From: Enterobacter sp. Bisph1
GTDB lineage: Bacteria; Pseudomonadota; Gammaproteobacteria; Enterobacterales; Enterobacteriaceae
Length of the DNA: 64,000 bases
Direction of reading: 5' to 3'
Assembly (NCBI RefSeq): GCF_000814905.1
Contig: NZ_JXAG01000040.1
Span: 1-64,000, forward strand
A program made the position numbers and the translations under genes. How positions within the stretch are numbered: the first letter of the stretch is position 1; every line of letters begins with the position of its first letter. Under the pieces are notes generated by a model. It was not told the origin of the DNA and searched no databases. It was given only the letters and a program-made list of their open reading frames with translations. Below, piece by piece: positions 1 to 10,713 of this stretch.

Positions 1-34
1 ACCGGCCGGTTTGTTTGCCGTTGTGCCGTGTCAG

Positions 35-113
35 TGGAGGCGCATTATAGGGAGTTAATTCCGCCTGACAACCCTTAATTTGAAAAAAGTGATCGTTTGC
101 TCATTCTGCAAGC
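35..113 (-). promoter_or_regulatory. rRNA operon P1 promoter with Fis site
   Basis: Read on the minus strand there is a -35 TTGTCA (71-66), a 16-bp spacer and a -10 TATAAT (49-44), followed by the GC-rich discriminator and CCACTGACACGG stretch typical of enterobacterial rrn P1 promoters. This puts the start near 35. AT-rich sequence at 72-90 fits an UP element. A Fis-like match (G-N3-A-N6-A-N2-C, one mismatch) at 99-113 is centred near -71, where Fis site I sits in rrnB. The rRNA genes would lie left of the window, as rrnG follows clpB in E. coli. Confidence 0.85.
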
Positions 114-149
114 AAATTACTCAAAAAAGGGTGATTTTTGGCTATTTTT

Positions 150-185
150 TAAACAAAAACGAGCCCGGCGGGCTCGTTTTTTCTT
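150..185 (-). terminator. Terminator after clpB
   Basis: A GC-rich inverted repeat (GAGCCCG/CGGGCTC, 161-175) is flanked by A/T runs on both sides, just past the clpB stop codon. It can act as a rho-independent terminator on the minus strand and separates clpB from the rRNA promoter. Confidence 0.85.
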
Positions 186-192
186 TTATGAC

Positions 193-2766
193 TTACTGCA
201 TGGCCACGATACGCTCATCTTTCACCGTTAGCTGTACCGGTTTGCCCGGTATTAACTCACCAGAAAGAATCTGCTGCGCCAATGGGTTTTCGATCTGCTG
301 TTGGATAGCGCGTTTGAGAGGACGCGCGCCATAGACCGGATCGTAACCATTCGCACCGAGCAGTTTCAGCGCTTCGTCGGAAATTGTGACCGTATAGCCA
401 CGCTCTTCCAGACGTTTATAGAGACGCTGCAGCTGTATCTGGGCAATCGAGGCGATATGTTTTTCCGCCAACGGGTGGAACACAACAACTTCGTCGATAC
501 GGTTAATAAACTCTGGACGGAAGTTTTGACTAACAACACCCAGCACCAGCTCTTTCATATGACTGTAGTCCAGGTCGCCAAAACGTTCCTGAATCAAATC
601 GGAACCCAGGTTTGACGTCATTATGACCACCGTATTACGGAAGTCGACCGTTCTGCCCTGCCCGTCTGTCAGACGACCGTCATCCAGCACCTGCAACAGA
701 ATGTTGAACACATCCGGGTGCGCTTTTTCGACTTCATCTAACAAGATGACGGAATAAGGGCGACGACGAACCGCCTCGGTCAGATAACCGCCCTCTTCAT
801 AACCGACATATCCCGGAGGTGCACCCACCAGCCGCGAAACGGAGTGTTTTTCCATAAACTCCGACATGTCGATACGCACCATCGCGTCATCACTGTCGAA
901 CATAAAATTCGCCAGGGTTTTACACAGTTCGGTTTTACCCACCCCGGTCGGCCCGAGGAACAGGAACGAACCAATGGGCCGATTCGGATCGGACAGCCCC
1001 GCGCGGCTACGGCGAATAGCGTTGGATACAGCCTCGACCGCTTCATCCTGACCGATCACCCGATGATGTAGATCGTGTTCCATGCGCAACAATTTTTCGC
1101 GCTCGCCTTCCATCATTCGTGCGACAGGAATACCGGTCCAGCGCGCCAGCACTTCGGCGATCTCCGCATCGGTGACGCGGTTACGCAACAGGCGCATGGT
1201 TTTACCTTCCGCTTGTGTTGCGGCAGCCAACTGTTTCTCCAGTTCAGGGATTTTCCCATACTGAAGCTCCGACATACGCCCAAGATCGCCATTACGCCGC
1301 GCCTGTTCCATGGCAATTTTTGCCTGCTCCAGCTCCGACTTAATTGTCTGCGTACCAGAAAGAGAGGCTTTTTCCGCTTTCCACTCTTCTTCTAATGTAG
1401 AGTACTGCCGTTCTTTATCGTCGAGCTCTTCATTTAACATTTCGAGCCGTTTGATACTGGCCTCATCAGACTCTTTCATAAGTGCCCGCTGTTCCAGTTT
1501 GAGCTGGATAATGCGGCGATCGAGCCGGTCGAGTTCTTCCGGTTTCGAGTCAATCTGCATACGAATGCTGGAGGCGGCTTCATCTATCAGGTCAATGGCT
1601 TTATCCGGCAGTTGACGGTCAGAGATATAACGGTGCGACAGCGTTGCCGCAGCCACGATTGCCGGGTCGGTAATTTGCACATGATGATGCAACTCATAAC
1701 GCTCTTTCAGACCACGCAAAATAGCGATGGTATCTTCCACCGTCGGTTCGGCGACCAGCACTTTCTGGAAACGACGCTCAAGCGCCGCATCTTTTTCAAT
1801 ATACTGGCGATACTCGTCAAGAGTGGTTGCGCCGACGCAGTGCAGTTCACCGCGAGCCAGCGCGGGTTTCAGCATATTGCCCGCGTCCATGGCGCCGTCG
1901 GCTTTACCGGCCCCAACCATCGTGTGCAGCTCGTCGATAAACAGAATGACGTTGCCTTCCTGTTTCGACAGATCGTTCAGTACGCCTTTTAGACGTTCTT
2001 CAAATTCACCACGATATTTAGCACCTGCGACCAGCGCGCCCATATCCAGTGCCAGTACCCGACGGCCTTTCAGCCCTTCCGGTACTTCACCGTTTACTAT
2101 GCGCTGCGCCAAACCTTCAACAATAGCGGTTTTACCGACACCCGGTTCACCAATCAGTACCGGGTTATTTTTGGTACGCCGTTGCAGCACCTGAATGGTA
2201 CGGCGGATCTCTTCATCACGACCGATAACCGGATCGAGCTTGCCCTGTTCTGCACGCTCGGTCAGATCAACGGTAAATTTTTTTAAGGCCTGACGCTGAT
2301 CCTCGGCCCCCTGATCGTTCACGCTGTCTCCCCCACGCATTTGTTCAATCGCCTGGGTCACATTAGCGGTTGTCGCGCCAGCAGATTTGAGTAAATCCGT
2401 CAGCGTACCGCGTGATTCCAGCGCTGCCAGAACGAAGAGTTCCGACGAGATAAAGTTGTCGCCTCGTTTTTGCGCCAGCTTGTCGCAAAGGTTCAGCACG
2501 CGCACCAAATCTTGTGAAGGCTGCACATCGCCGCCGGTGCCTTCCACCTGCGGCAAACGGCTTAGTGCCTGCTCGATAGCGGTACGTAACTGGCCAGCGT
2601 TGACGCCGGCTGAGGTTAATAAAGGATGAATCGAACCGCCTTCCTGATTCAGCAAGGCGCTCATTAAATGAAGAGGTTCGATAAATTGGTTGTCGTGCCC
2701 GAGTGCGAGGGACTGGGCATCGGCGAGAGCAAGCTGGAATTTATTGGTAAGACGATCCAGACGCAT
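193..2766 (-). CDS. clpB: ATP-dependent protein disaggregase ClpB
   Basis: An 857-residue cytoplasmic Hsp100 chaperone that threads aggregated protein through a hexameric ring with help from DnaK/DnaJ/GrpE. The N-terminal Clp repeat domain (about 1-145) is followed by AAA1 with Walker A GEPGVGKT near 206, the long coiled-coil M domain (about 410-520) and AAA2 with GPTGVGKT near 605. Length and sequence match E. coli ClpB. The ATG at 2766 was chosen over an in-frame ATG four codons upstream because GGAGG sits directly before it. It has its own heat-shock promoter and an internal start, and lies downstream of pgeF on the same strand. Confidence 0.98.
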   Translation of the reverse strand: MRLDRLTNKFQLALADAQSLALGHDNQFIEPLHLMSALLNQEGGSIHPLLTSAGVNAGQLRTAIEQALSRLPQVEGTGGDVQPSQDLVRVLNLCDKLAQKRGDNFISSELFVLAALESRGTLTDLLKSAGATTANVTQAIEQMRGGDSVNDQGAEDQRQALKKFTVDLTERAEQGKLDPVIGRDEEIRRTIQVLQRRTKNNPVLIGEPGVGKTAIVEGLAQRIVNGEVPEGLKGRRVLALDMGALVAGAKYRGEFEERLKGVLNDLSKQEGNVILFIDELHTMVGAGKADGAMDAGNMLKPALARGELHCVGATTLDEYRQYIEKDAALERRFQKVLVAEPTVEDTIAILRGLKERYELHHHVQITDPAIVAAATLSHRYISDRQLPDKAIDLIDEAASSIRMQIDSKPEELDRLDRRIIQLKLEQRALMKESDEASIKRLEMLNEELDDKERQYSTLEEEWKAEKASLSGTQTIKSELEQAKIAMEQARRNGDLGRMSELQYGKIPELEKQLAAATQAEGKTMRLLRNRVTDAEIAEVLARWTGIPVARMMEGEREKLLRMEHDLHHRVIGQDEAVEAVSNAIRRSRAGLSDPNRPIGSFLFLGPTGVGKTELCKTLANFMFDSDDAMVRIDMSEFMEKHSVSRLVGAPPGYVGYEEGGYLTEAVRRRPYSVILLDEVEKAHPDVFNILLQVLDDGRLTDGQGRTVDFRNTVVIMTSNLGSDLIQERFGDLDYSHMKELVLGVVSQNFRPEFINRIDEVVVFHPLAEKHIASIAQIQLQRLYKRLEERGYTVTISDEALKLLGANGYDPVYGARPLKRAIQQQIENPLAQQILSGELIPGKPVQLTVKDERIVAMQ
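2320..2334 (-). promoter_or_regulatory. Internal start site in clpB (GTG with GGGGGAG)
   Basis: Codon 149 is GTG (2322-2320), preceded six bases upstream by GGGGGAG. In E. coli the same GTG makes the shorter ClpB isoform that lacks the N-terminal domain. Starting here would give 709 residues. Confidence 0.75.
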
Positions 2767-2802
2767 AACTCCTCCCATAACAGGTCAAAATTGCTACTGG
2801 AG

Positions 2803-2833
2803 ATTAAATGAGGTCATCCCTCAATTATTCAAG
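2803..2833 (-). promoter_or_regulatory. Sigma32 promoter of clpB
   Basis: Minus-strand CTTGAA (2833-2828), a 14-bp spacer, then CCTCATTTAAT (2813-2803). This fits the heat-shock consensus CTTGAA-N13-17-CCCCATNT and the known E. coli clpB promoter. Confidence 0.88.
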
Positions 2834-2895
2834 GTGAATGACCTGAATTATGCGAAAGAAAACCTACGCGTACTGGATCGTCTTGATTCTTTAGG

Positions 2896-3627
2896 TTATA
2901 TCAGCCAAATGAAACTTGCCATACGCCCCGTCGTCTTGTCCCGGCGGTATGAGAAAAAATCACCCTTCTCGGTAAAAGTGCAGCGATCGCCACCGAAAAC
3001 CTGCGTAACGCCAGCGCCTGCAAGCCGCTGGCGCGCAAGCTGATAAATATCAGCAAAATATTTTTCACCGTGGGGACGAAAAGCGCTGTCGGCCCGACGG
3101 TCGTGGGCCATAAACGCTTTGCGAACTTCTGCGCCAACTTCAAACGCCTGCGGACCAATCGCCGGGCCGAGCCACGCCAGCAGGTTTGCCGGTTTATCCT
3201 GGAAACAGGCAATCGTCTCTTCCAGCACGCCCGCGCATAACCCGCGCCAGCCAGCGTGCGCCGCCGCCACTTCGGTGCCATCACGGTTACAAAACAGCAC
3301 CGGTAAACAGTCTGCGGTCATCACCGCACAGACCGTACCGGGTGTGTTGCTGTATGACGCATCCGCCCGTTTCGACGCATAAGGCTCACCGCTGAGCGTT
3401 AGCACAGCGGTGCCATGCACCTGTTCAAGCCAGACCGGTTTTGACGGAAAACCGCCTGCGGCGAACAAGCGAGCACGATTCTCTTCAACATGTTCGCCAT
3501 TATCGCCACAGTGAGCGCCAAGATTCAGGGAATCCCAGGGCGGCAAACTTACGCCGCCTGCACGCGTAGAGCTGCAGGCCGCTACACCTTGCGGCTGCGG
3601 CCAGTCCGGGAGGATCAGATTGGTCAT
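2896..3627 (-). CDS. pgeF: Purine nucleoside phosphorylase/polyphenol oxidase family protein PgeF (YfiH)
   Basis: A 243-residue cytoplasmic protein of the LACC1/YfiH family. Family members act as purine nucleoside phosphorylase/adenosine deaminase. E. coli PgeF is also reported to edit mis-incorporated serine in peptidoglycan precursors. Family signatures are visible: TADCLPVLF and AAHAGWRG, which carry the His/Cys residues of the active site. The start ATG overlaps the rluD stop (TTATGA), so the two genes are translationally coupled, and clpB follows downstream. Confidence 0.93.
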   Translation of the reverse strand: MTNLILPDWPQPQGVAACSSTRAGGVSLPPWDSLNLGAHCGDNGEHVEENRARLFAAGGFPSKPVWLEQVHGTAVLTLSGEPYASKRADASYSNTPGTVCAVMTADCLPVLFCNRDGTEVAAAHAGWRGLCAGVLEETIACFQDKPANLLAWLGPAIGPQAFEVGAEVRKAFMAHDRRADSAFRPHGEKYFADIYQLARQRLAGAGVTQVFGGDRCTFTEKGDFFSYRRDKTTGRMASFIWLI

Positions 3628-4604
3628 AACCAGGCAATATCATCCTTATGGGTTTCGAAATCAGCACGCATCGCATCAATCAAATCGACCATATCTTGTG
3701 GAATGGGCGCATGCCATTCCATTTCAATCCCGGTGATTGGATGGTAAAGACGCAGCATGGTGGCATGCAGAGCCTGACGGTCAAACTTGCGCAGCGCATC
3801 GATAAACTCTTCGGATGCACCTTTCGGTGGACGCGGGCGTCCACCGTAAAGCTGATCGCCCACCAGCGGATGGGTAATATGGGACATATGCACGCGAATC
3901 TGGTGCGTACGCCCCGTTTCCAGGCGCAGACGCAGGCGCGTATGTACCCGGAAGTGTTCCATAATCCGGTAGTGCGTTACCGCCGGTTTGCCCATCGGGT
4001 GCACCGACATATGCGTACGCTTGGTCGGATGGCGGCTGATGGGTTCTTCCACCGTACCGCCGGAGGTCATATGCCCAATCGCTACCGCTTCATATTCACG
4101 GGTGATTTCACGCAGCTGCAGTGACTCCACCAGCCGCGTCTGGGCGGGTACGGTTTTCGCCACCACCATTAAACCGGTGGTGTCTTTATCCAGGCGATGG
4201 ACGATACCGGCGCGCGGCACATCGACAATCGGTGGATAATAATGAAGCAGTGCGTTAAGTACCGTACCATCGGGATTACCGGCACCGGGGTGCACCACCA
4301 GATCGCGCGGTTTATTAATGACCAGGATGTCATCATCTTCATAAACGATGGTTAGCGGAATATCCTGCGGTTCAAAGCGGGCTTCTTCTTCGATTTCCGC
4401 ATTGATAGCAATTCGTTCTCCACCCAACACTTTCTCTTTCGGCGTGTCGCAGACAACGCCGTTGACCAGCACGCGCTGGTCAAGAATCCATTCTTTTATT
4501 CGCGAACGTGAATAATCCGGGAACAATTCGGCCAAAGCCTGATCTAAGCGTTGACCGAGTTGATTTTCGGACACCGTTGCGGTGAGTTGTACCAGTTGTG
4601 CCAT
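3624..4604 (-). CDS. rluD: 23S rRNA pseudouridine(1911/1915/1917) synthase RluD
   Basis: A 326-residue enzyme that makes three pseudouridines in helix 69 of 23S rRNA, needed for normal 50S assembly and translation termination. An N-terminal S4 RNA-binding domain (about 18-75) precedes the RluA-type catalytic domain with HRLDKDTTGLMV, which holds the catalytic Asp, and the RTHQIRVH motif. Full length for the family. It is divergent from bamD and overlaps pgeF by four bases. Confidence 0.97.
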   Translation of the reverse strand: MAQLVQLTATVSENQLGQRLDQALAELFPDYSRSRIKEWILDQRVLVNGVVCDTPKEKVLGGERIAINAEIEEEARFEPQDIPLTIVYEDDDILVINKPRDLVVHPGAGNPDGTVLNALLHYYPPIVDVPRAGIVHRLDKDTTGLMVVAKTVPAQTRLVESLQLREITREYEAVAIGHMTSGGTVEEPISRHPTKRTHMSVHPMGKPAVTHYRIMEHFRVHTRLRLRLETGRTHQIRVHMSHITHPLVGDQLYGGRPRPPKGASEEFIDALRKFDRQALHATMLRLYHPITGIEMEWHAPIPQDMVDLIDAMRADFETHKDDIAWL

Positions 4605-4735
4605 ATACAGCTTCTTCGTTAACGTTGGGTTTTACGGCTTCGCCGTTTAATATAGTGTGCTATTGTAGCTGGTCTTAGTCGGGAGCAGGAATAAAGAATC
4701 TCCCGCATAAACATTCTGAGGAAAGTCTAAACGTC

Positions 4736-5473
4736 ATGACGCGCTTGAAATATCTGGTGGCAGCCGCCACGTTGAGTCTGGCTTTGGCGGGTTGCTCCGG
4801 TTCAAAGGAAGAGGTGCCTGATAACCCACCAAATGAAATCTACGCGACTGCACAGCAAAAGCTGCAAGACGGTAACTGGAAGGCGGCAATAACGCAACTG
4901 GAAGCTCTGGATAATCGTTATCCGTTTGGTCCTTACTCACAACAAGTGCAGTTGGATCTGATTTATGCGTACTACAAAAACGCCGATCTGCCGCTGGCGC
5001 AAGCCGCTATCGACCGTTTTATCCGTCTAAATCCAACCCATCCCAATATCGACTACGTGATGTATATGCGTGGGCTGACTAATATGGCGTTGGATGACAG
5101 TGCGCTGCAGGGGTTCTTCGGCGTCGATCGTAGCGATCGCGATCCGGCGCATGCCCGTGACGCATTTAAAGATTTCTCAAAACTGGTGCGCGGCTATCCA
5201 AATAGCCAGTACGTGACCGACGCCACCAAACGCCTGGTGTTCCTGAAAGATCGCTTGTCGAAATATGAACTGTCGGTCGCGCAATACTATACCGATCGCG
5301 GTGCATGGGTTGCCGTAACCAACCGTGTCGAAGGCATGCTGCGTGACTTCCCGGATACCAAGGCGACACATGAGGCGCTACCGCTCATGGAAAGAGCCTA
5401 CCGTGAACTGCAGCTGAATGCGCAGGCGGACAAAGTGGCGAAGATCATTGCGACGAACAGCAACCGCAGCTGA
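4736..5473 (+). CDS. bamD: Outer membrane assembly lipoprotein BamD
   Basis: A 245-residue lipoprotein of the BAM complex, essential for inserting beta-barrel proteins in the outer membrane, where it bridges BamA with BamCE. A signal peptide ends at the lipobox LALAGC with Cys19-20 acylation, and the rest is TPR-like helical repeats. A GAGGAAAG ribosome site precedes the ATG. It is divergent from rluD, as in E. coli, and is followed by a strong terminator, so it is probably monocistronic. Confidence 0.97.
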   Translation: MTRLKYLVAAATLSLALAGCSGSKEEVPDNPPNEIYATAQQKLQDGNWKAAITQLEALDNRYPFGPYSQQVQLDLIYAYYKNADLPLAQAAIDRFIRLNPTHPNIDYVMYMRGLTNMALDDSALQGFFGVDRSDRDPAHARDAFKDFSKLVRGYPNSQYVTDATKRLVFLKDRLSKYELSVAQYYTDRGAWVAVTNRVEGMLRDFPDTKATHEALPLMERAYRELQLNAQADKVAKIIATNSNRS

Positions 5474-5488
5474 TCGCGCCTGAAATGC

Positions 5489-5519
5489 AAAACGGCAGCC
5501 CTTGAGCTGCCGTTTTTTT
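5489..5519 (+). terminator. Terminator after bamD
   Basis: AACGGCAG / CTGCCGTT hairpin followed by seven T, 15 bases after the bamD stop codon. Confidence 0.88.
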
Positions 5520-5663
5520 ATTCGTTTTATCTATCACCGGAGCGGCTTAGCCGCAATCCATCCTATCAACTATGACCTCAATCCCGGGCTTATACAAGGT
5601 TAATTTGCCCTCATCCTGTCCTGTCTCACAAAACCTTTGCTTTGACAAAAAGTGACAAAATAA

Positions 5664-5705
5664 TGAGATTTAAATCACACATTTTGACATTAGGGGAGGT
5701 ATGCT
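5664..5705 (+). promoter_or_regulatory. CRP site and -10 of the raiA promoter
   Basis: TGAGA-N6-TCACA (5664-5679) is one mismatch from the CRP consensus. A -10-like TATGCT at 5700-5705 would put the start near 5713, with the CRP site at about -41.5 (class II). raiA is known to be CRP-activated in E. coli. The rest of 5520-5741 holds nothing I recognise. Confidence 0.6.
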
Positions 5706-5717
5706 GAGATCACCTAG

Positions 5718-6083
<366 letters not shown>

Positions 6084-6105
6084 TCTCTATATTGAGTCCA
6101 TCCTG

Positions 6106-6129
6106 ACGCGCCTTCGGGCGCGTTTTTTA
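6106..6129 (+). terminator. Terminator after raiA
   Basis: ACGCGCC-TTC-GGGCGCGT hairpin followed by six T. It ends right at the pheL promoter -35. Confidence 0.85.
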
Positions 6130-6159
6130 TTGACAGAGCGAAAACAGTGCGGGTACTGT
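6130..6159 (+). promoter_or_regulatory. pheLA promoter
   Basis: A consensus -35 TTGACA (6130-6135) and a -10-like TACTGT (6154-6159) with an 18-bp spacer, 27 bases before the leader peptide. The position matches the pheA promoter in E. coli. Confidence 0.65.
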
Positions 6160-6185
6160 ACTTCCGTCGCCTACAGGATAATTTT

Positions 6186-6236
6186 ATGAAAAGTGTTCCG
6201 TTTTTCTTCGCATTCTTTTTTACCTTCCCCAATTAG
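6186..6236 (+). CDS. pheL: pheA operon leader peptide PheL
   Basis: A 16-codon ORF encoding MKSVPFFFAFFFTFPN, with seven Phe codons, four of the first six in the -FFF-A-FFF- run. Stalling on these codons when charged tRNA-Phe is scarce prevents the downstream terminator from forming. It is one residue longer than E. coli PheL (Asn before the stop). Confidence 0.95.
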   Translation: MKSVPFFFAFFFTFPN

Positions 6237-6278
6237 GGAGGCGATTCGTTTTGTGATAAAGAATGCGAAGACGAACAA

Positions 6279-6309
6279 TAAGGCCTCCCACTGCGGGAGG
6301 CCTTTTTTA
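6279..6309 (+). terminator. pheA attenuator terminator
   Basis: AGGCCTCCC (6281-6289) pairs with GGGAGGCCT (6295-6303), followed by six T. It lies between pheL and pheA, as needed for attenuation. Confidence 0.92.
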
Positions 6310-6340
6310 TTGATAACAATTAGAGATAAAAGGCAACAAC

Positions 6341-7501
6341 ATGACGGCTGAAAACCCCTTACTGGATTTACGCGTTAAGATAAGCGCACTGGATGAACAG
6401 TTGCTAAAGCTGCTGGCCGAGCGCCGCCAGCTCTCTGTTGAAGTTGGCAAAGCCAAGCTGGAATCTCACCGTCCGGTACGCGATATCGATCGCGAACGTG
6501 ATTTACTCGAACGCTTAATCGAACTGGGCAAGTCGCACCATCTGGATGCGCATTATATTACCCGCCTGTTCCAGTTAATTATCGAAGACTCCGTTCTTAC
6601 GCAGCAGGCATTGCTTCAGCAAAACCTCAATAAAAATAACCCGCATTCCGCCCGTATCGCCTTTCTGGGTCCGAAAGGCTCTTACTCTCATTTGGCCGCG
6701 CGCCAGTATGCGGCGCGTCATTTTGAAGAGTTTATCGAAAGCGGCTGCCTGAAATTTCATGATATTTTCAGCCAGGTGGAAACCGGCCAGGCGGATTACG
6801 CCGTCGTCCCGCTGGAGAATACCACCTCGGGCGCGATTAACGACGTGTATGACCTGCTCCAGCACACCACGTTATCGATTGTTGGCGAACTGACGGTGCC
6901 TATCGATCACTGCCTGCTGGTTTCTGGTACCACCGAACTTGAACAGATCACTACCGTTTACAGCCATCCGCAGCCTTTCCAGCAGTGCAGCCAGTTCATT
7001 AACCGCTTTCCGCAGTGGAAAATTGAATATTGTGAAAGTACCTCCGCAGCGATGGAAAAGGTCGCTCAAGCGAATTCTCCGCAAATTGCGGCGCTGGGCA
7101 ACGAGGCCGGTGGCGCACTGTATGGTTTGCAGGTGCTGGAACGTAATTTGGCGAACCAGACGCAGAACATTACACGCTTTGTGGTGCTGGCCCGCAAAGC
7201 GATTGATGTTTCCGATCAGGTACCGGCAAAAACGACCCTGCTGATGGCCACCGGCCAACGGGCCGGTTCGCTGGTTGAGGCTCTGCTGGTGCTGCGCAAT
7301 CATAATGTGATTATGACCAAACTGGAGTCGCGGCCGATTCACGGCAATCCATGGGAAGAGATGTTTTACATCGATGTTCAGGCCAACCTGCAATCCGCCC
7401 AGATGCAAAAAGCGCTACGCGAACTCACGGATATCGCGCGTTCGCTGAAAGTTCTCGGCTGCTACCCAGGCGAGAATGTGCTGCCGGTCGATCCGACTTA
7501 A
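6341..7501 (+). CDS. pheA: Chorismate mutase P/prephenate dehydratase PheA
   Basis: A 386-residue bifunctional enzyme that converts chorismate to prephenate and then to phenylpyruvate, the committed path to phenylalanine. The N-terminal AroQ mutase domain (about 1-90) is followed by the dehydratase domain (about 105-285) and a C-terminal ACT domain with the ESRP motif that binds Phe for feedback inhibition. Regulated by the pheL attenuator. Its TAA overlaps the stop codon of the convergent SMP-30 gene by two bases. Confidence 0.98.
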   Translation: MTAENPLLDLRVKISALDEQLLKLLAERRQLSVEVGKAKLESHRPVRDIDRERDLLERLIELGKSHHLDAHYITRLFQLIIEDSVLTQQALLQQNLNKNNPHSARIAFLGPKGSYSHLAARQYAARHFEEFIESGCLKFHDIFSQVETGQADYAVVPLENTTSGAINDVYDLLQHTTLSIVGELTVPIDHCLLVSGTTELEQITTVYSHPQPFQQCSQFINRFPQWKIEYCESTSAAMEKVAQANSPQIAALGNEAGGALYGLQVLERNLANQTQNITRFVVLARKAIDVSDQVPAKTTLLMATGQRAGSLVEALLVLRNHNVIMTKLESRPIHGNPWEEMFYIDVQANLQSAQMQKALRELTDIARSLKVLGCYPGENVLPVDPT

Positions 7502-8370
7502 CACTCTTTAAAAAGTGGCTTCTTCATGCCTGCCACCGACACCGGCAGGGTGAAGATCGCGCCCGACAGCGGATACTGGGCGACTTCCTCCTGCGACATA
7601 TTTTCTCGGGTGGTAGTAATAAACAGCGTTTTCATATCGGGACCGCCGAAGCAGACCATCGTCGGGCAACGCACCGGCAAACGGTACTCTTCAAGCTGTT
7701 CGCCCTCAGGCGAAAAACGGGCCACGCGCCAGCCGTCAAACATGGCGCTCCAGTAACAGCCTTCCATATCCATCGCCGCCCCATCCGGAATGCCTTCCCC
7801 GGCACTGAAACGGCGGAATACTTCCCGCCTTCCCGGCTCGCCCTGCTCGTCCAGTGGCGTGCGGTAAATCACGCCGTTCGGCGTATCGGAGGTGAACATC
7901 CACTGCTTATCATGGCTAAAGGCAAGGCCATTGGCGCCATGAATATCGCACTGCACCACTTTCGGCGTGAGATCGTTATCAATGCGCATCAGAAGCGCGC
8001 CATTATAGTCGCCCGGTCCCCAGAACGTGCCGGCATAAAAACGGCCAAGATGATCGGTACCGCCATCGTTGAAGCGCGCCAGCTGCGGGTTGGATGGGTT
8101 ATCGCACACTTTTTGTCGCAGTAAGCCGCGCGTATCTGTTAGCCAAATGGCATTGCGCATCGCCACGATAAAGCCGCCTTTTTCACGTAACGCAAAACAG
8201 CCTACCTCTTCAGCAAACGACAGCACCGTATGTTCGCCCGAGGCTAAATGGTAACGGTGAATCTCGCCTTGCAAGATATCCGCCCAGTAGAGCGCCTGCT
8301 CCGTCTCGCTCCAGGTGGGGCATTCCGGTAACTCTCCGGTGTAATCAAACAGCGTCTGCAGCTCAGCCAT
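7498..8370 (-). CDS. SMP-30/gluconolactonase family lactonase
   Basis: A 290-residue six-bladed beta-propeller of the SMP-30/gluconolaconase/LRE family, which hydrolyses sugar lactones with a bound divalent metal. Likely metal ligands are visible: Glu in GELPECPTW, Asn in RFNDGGTD, Asn in HGANGLAFS and Asp in [10 protein letters not shown]. No signal peptide, so cytosolic. It sits between pheA and tyrA, which are direct neighbours in E. coli, so it was inserted into an otherwise conserved locus. The physiological lactone is unknown. Confidence 0.85.
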   Translation of the reverse strand: MAELQTLFDYTGELPECPTWSETEQALYWADILQGEIHRYHLASGEHTVLSFAEEVGCFALREKGGFIVAMRNAIWLTDTRGLLRQKVCDNPSNPQLARFNDGGTDHLGRFYAGTFWGPGDYNGALLMRIDNDLTPKVVQCDIHGANGLAFSHDKQWMFTSDTPNGVIYRTPLDEQGEPGRREVFRRFSAGEGIPDGAAMDMEGCYWSAMFDGWRVARFSPEGEQLEEYRLPVRCPTMVCFGGPDMKTLFITTTRENMSQEEVAQYPLSGAIFTLPVSVAGMKKPLFKEC

Positions 8371-8388
8371 TACATGTATCCCTTAAAT

Positions 8389-8420
8389 GAAAAAAGCCAG
8401 CGGGTTAGCACTGGCTTTTC
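8389..8420 (-). terminator. Terminator after aroF-tyrA
   Basis: On the minus strand AGCCAG / CTGGCT pair around a ten-base loop, followed by six T, 20 bases past the tyrA stop codon. Confidence 0.8.
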
Positions 8421-8440
8421 AGTATAAACGGCTTTTTAAC

Positions 8441-9562
8441 TTACGGTCGGCTGTCGTTGGCCTGACGTAGCAACACGCGGCTTTCGCTCTGGAATCGTTG
8501 AGCATAGTCGCCAAACCAATGTTCAACTTTGCGGAAGCTGTCGATAAACGCCTGCTTATCGCCCTGCTCCAGCAGGCCAATCGCCTCGCCAAAGCGCTGA
8601 TAGTAACGCTTGATCAGCGCCAGGTTATTAGAGGAGGACATAATAATGTCGGCATACAGCTGGGGATCCTGGGCAAACAAGCGGCCGACCATTGCCAGCT
8701 CAAGGCGATAAATCGGTGACGAGAGCGCCAGTAACTGCTCAAGCTGCACATTCTCTTCCGCCAGATGCAGGCCATAAGCGAATGTCGCAAAGTGGCGCAG
8801 CGCCTGAATAAACGCCATGTTCTGATCGTGCTCAACGGCGCTGATGCGGTGCAAGCGCGCACCCCAGACCTGAATCTGTTCTAAAAACCACTGGTAGGCT
8901 TCCGGTTGCCGCCCATCGCACCAGACCACGACCTGTTTCGCCAGGCTGCCGCTGTCTGGTCCGAACATCGGATGCAGGCCGAGCACCGGACCGTTGTGGG
9001 CCGTGAGCATGGCCTGCAATGGGCCGCTTTTCACCGACGCCAGATCCACCAGAATACAATCCTGCGGCAAGGTGGGCAGCTTAGCGATAACCTGTTCGGT
9101 GATATGAATAGGTACGCTGACAATGACCATGCCCGCGTCCGCCACCAGCGTATCGGCTTGCGCCCAATCCTCTTTCTCGAGGATACGCACCTGGTAGCCC
9201 GAAAGGGTCAACATTTTGCCAAACAGCTGCCCCATCTGCCCGCCGCCGCCAACAATCACCACCGGGCGAAGCGCCGGATAGAGGGTTTTGAAGCCCTTAT
9301 CATTTTCGCTGGAGTAGGATTCGCGCATTACACGGCGCAGCACATCTTCAATCAGATCCGGCGGCACGCCGAGGGATTCGGCCTCTTTTCGGCGCGATGC
9401 CAGCATGCTCGCTTCGCGCTCCGGCACATAAATCGGCAAGCCAAACTTGCTTTTCACCTCACCAACTTCCGCCACCAGCTCCAGACGACGAGCCAGTAGT
9501 CCCAGCAGCGCCTTATCCACTTCATCAATTTGATCGCGCAGCGCGGTCAGTTCAGCAACCAT
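8441..9562 (-). CDS. tyrA: Chorismate mutase T/prephenate dehydrogenase TyrA
   Basis: A 373-residue bifunctional enzyme making 4-hydroxyphenylpyruvate for tyrosine. The AroQ mutase domain (about 1-90) is followed by a NAD-binding dehydrogenase domain with [11 protein letters not shown] near 102 and the catalytic-site motif [16 protein letters not shown]. It lies nine bases downstream of aroF and is cotranscribed from the TyrR-controlled aroF promoter. A terminator follows. Confidence 0.97.
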   Translation of the reverse strand: MVAELTALRDQIDEVDKALLGLLARRLELVAEVGEVKSKFGLPIYVPEREASMLASRRKEAESLGVPPDLIEDVLRRVMRESYSSENDKGFKTLYPALRPVVIVGGGGQMGQLFGKMLTLSGYQVRILEKEDWAQADTLVADAGMVIVSVPIHITEQVIAKLPTLPQDCILVDLASVKSGPLQAMLTAHNGPVLGLHPMFGPDSGSLAKQVVVWCDGRQPEAYQWFLEQIQVWGARLHRISAVEHDQNMAFIQALRHFATFAYGLHLAEENVQLEQLLALSSPIYRLELAMVGRLFAQDPQLYADIIMSSSNNLALIKRYYQRFGEAIGLLEQGDKQAFIDSFRKVEHWFGDYAQRFQSESRVLLRQANDSRP

Positions 9563-9571
9563 AACACCCTC

Positions 9572-10642
9572 TTAAGCAAAACGCGTCGCCAGACTATTTC
9601 GCAGATCGTTATTAAGTTCACGCAGTAGCGCTTCCGTCGTTTCCCAACTGATACAAGCGTCGGTTACGGAAACGCCGTACTTCATCTCGCTGCGCGGCTG
9701 CTCAGACGATTGATTGCCTTCATGGATATTGCTTTCAATCATCAGGCCGGTAATAGAACGGTTACCGTCTTTGATCTGAGCCACCACCGATTCGGCAACG
9801 GCGGGCTGGCGACGGTAATCTTTATTGGAATTACCATGGCTGCAATCTACCATCAGCGACGGTTTCAGTCCCGCCTGCTCCATCTCTTTTTCACACTGCG
9901 CGACATCCGCCGGGCTGTAGTTCGGCGCTTTGCCACCGCGCAGGATCACATGCCCATCCGGGTTGCCCTGGGTTTGCAGCAGGCAGACCTGACCGGCCTG
10001 GTTAATACCAACAAAACGGTGCGGCATCGCGGCGGCGCGCATAGCATTAATGGCGGTCGCCAGGCTGCCGTCGGTCCCGTTTTTGAACCCTACCGGCATT
10101 GATAAACCGGACGCCATTTCGCGGTGCGTCTGCGATTCCGTGGTACGCGCGCCAATGGCCGACCAGCTAAACAGGTCGCCAAGGAACTGCGGGCTATTGG
10201 GATCCAAAGCTTCTGTCGCCAGCGGCAGGCCCATACTCACCAGCTCCACCAGCAGACGACGCGCGATCTTAAGACCCGCTTCCACATCAAACGAGCCATC
10301 CATGTGCGGATCGTTAATCAGCCCCTTCCAGCCAACGGTGGTACGGGGTTTTTCAAAATAGACGCGCATCACCAGGTAGAGGCTATCGCTGACCTCTGCG
10401 GCAAGGGCTTTAAAACGACGGGCATATTCAATCGCGGCATCAGGATCGTGAATCGAACAGGGACCGCAGACCACCAGCAGACGCGGATCGCGCCCGGCAA
10501 TGATATTCGAGATGGTCTGGCGCGACTGCGCAATTTGCGCTTCCTGCGCGGCGGTCAGCGGGAATGTCGTTTTTAACTGATCCGGGGTGATCAGCACCTG
10601 TTCGTCGGTAATATGTACGTTGTTCAGCGCGTCTTTTTGCAT
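9572..10642 (-). CDS. aroF: Tyr-sensitive DAHP synthase AroF
   Basis: A 356-residue class I DAHP synthase that joins phosphoenolpyruvate and erythrose-4-phosphate in the first step of the shikimate pathway. Characteristic motifs include VVCGPCSIHD, GARTTESQTHRE and VDCSHGNS. The assignment to the Tyr-inhibited isozyme rests on sequence similarity, linkage with tyrA and TyrR boxes upstream. Confidence 0.96.
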   Translation of the reverse strand: MQKDALNNVHITDEQVLITPDQLKTTFPLTAAQEAQIAQSRQTISNIIAGRDPRLLVVCGPCSIHDPDAAIEYARRFKALAAEVSDSLYLVMRVYFEKPRTTVGWKGLINDPHMDGSFDVEAGLKIARRLLVELVSMGLPLATEALDPNSPQFLGDLFSWSAIGARTTESQTHREMASGLSMPVGFKNGTDGSLATAINAMRAAAMPHRFVGINQAGQVCLLQTQGNPDGHVILRGGKAPNYSPADVAQCEKEMEQAGLKPSLMVDCSHGNSNKDYRRQPAVAESVVAQIKDGNRSITGLMIESNIHEGNQSSEQPRSEMKYGVSVTDACISWETTEALLRELNNDLRNSLATRFA

Positions 10643-10713
10643 GATGGTGATCCTGTATGACTCGTTTGCGATAGAGGTTCCTCAAGTGAGGGTGACGTAA
10701 CGATAACATAATC

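Noticed and set aside
4690-4735. SigmaE-like GGAA ... TCTGA before bamD
   Set aside because: Spacing is 20 bases after the GGAA unit, too long for sigmaE.
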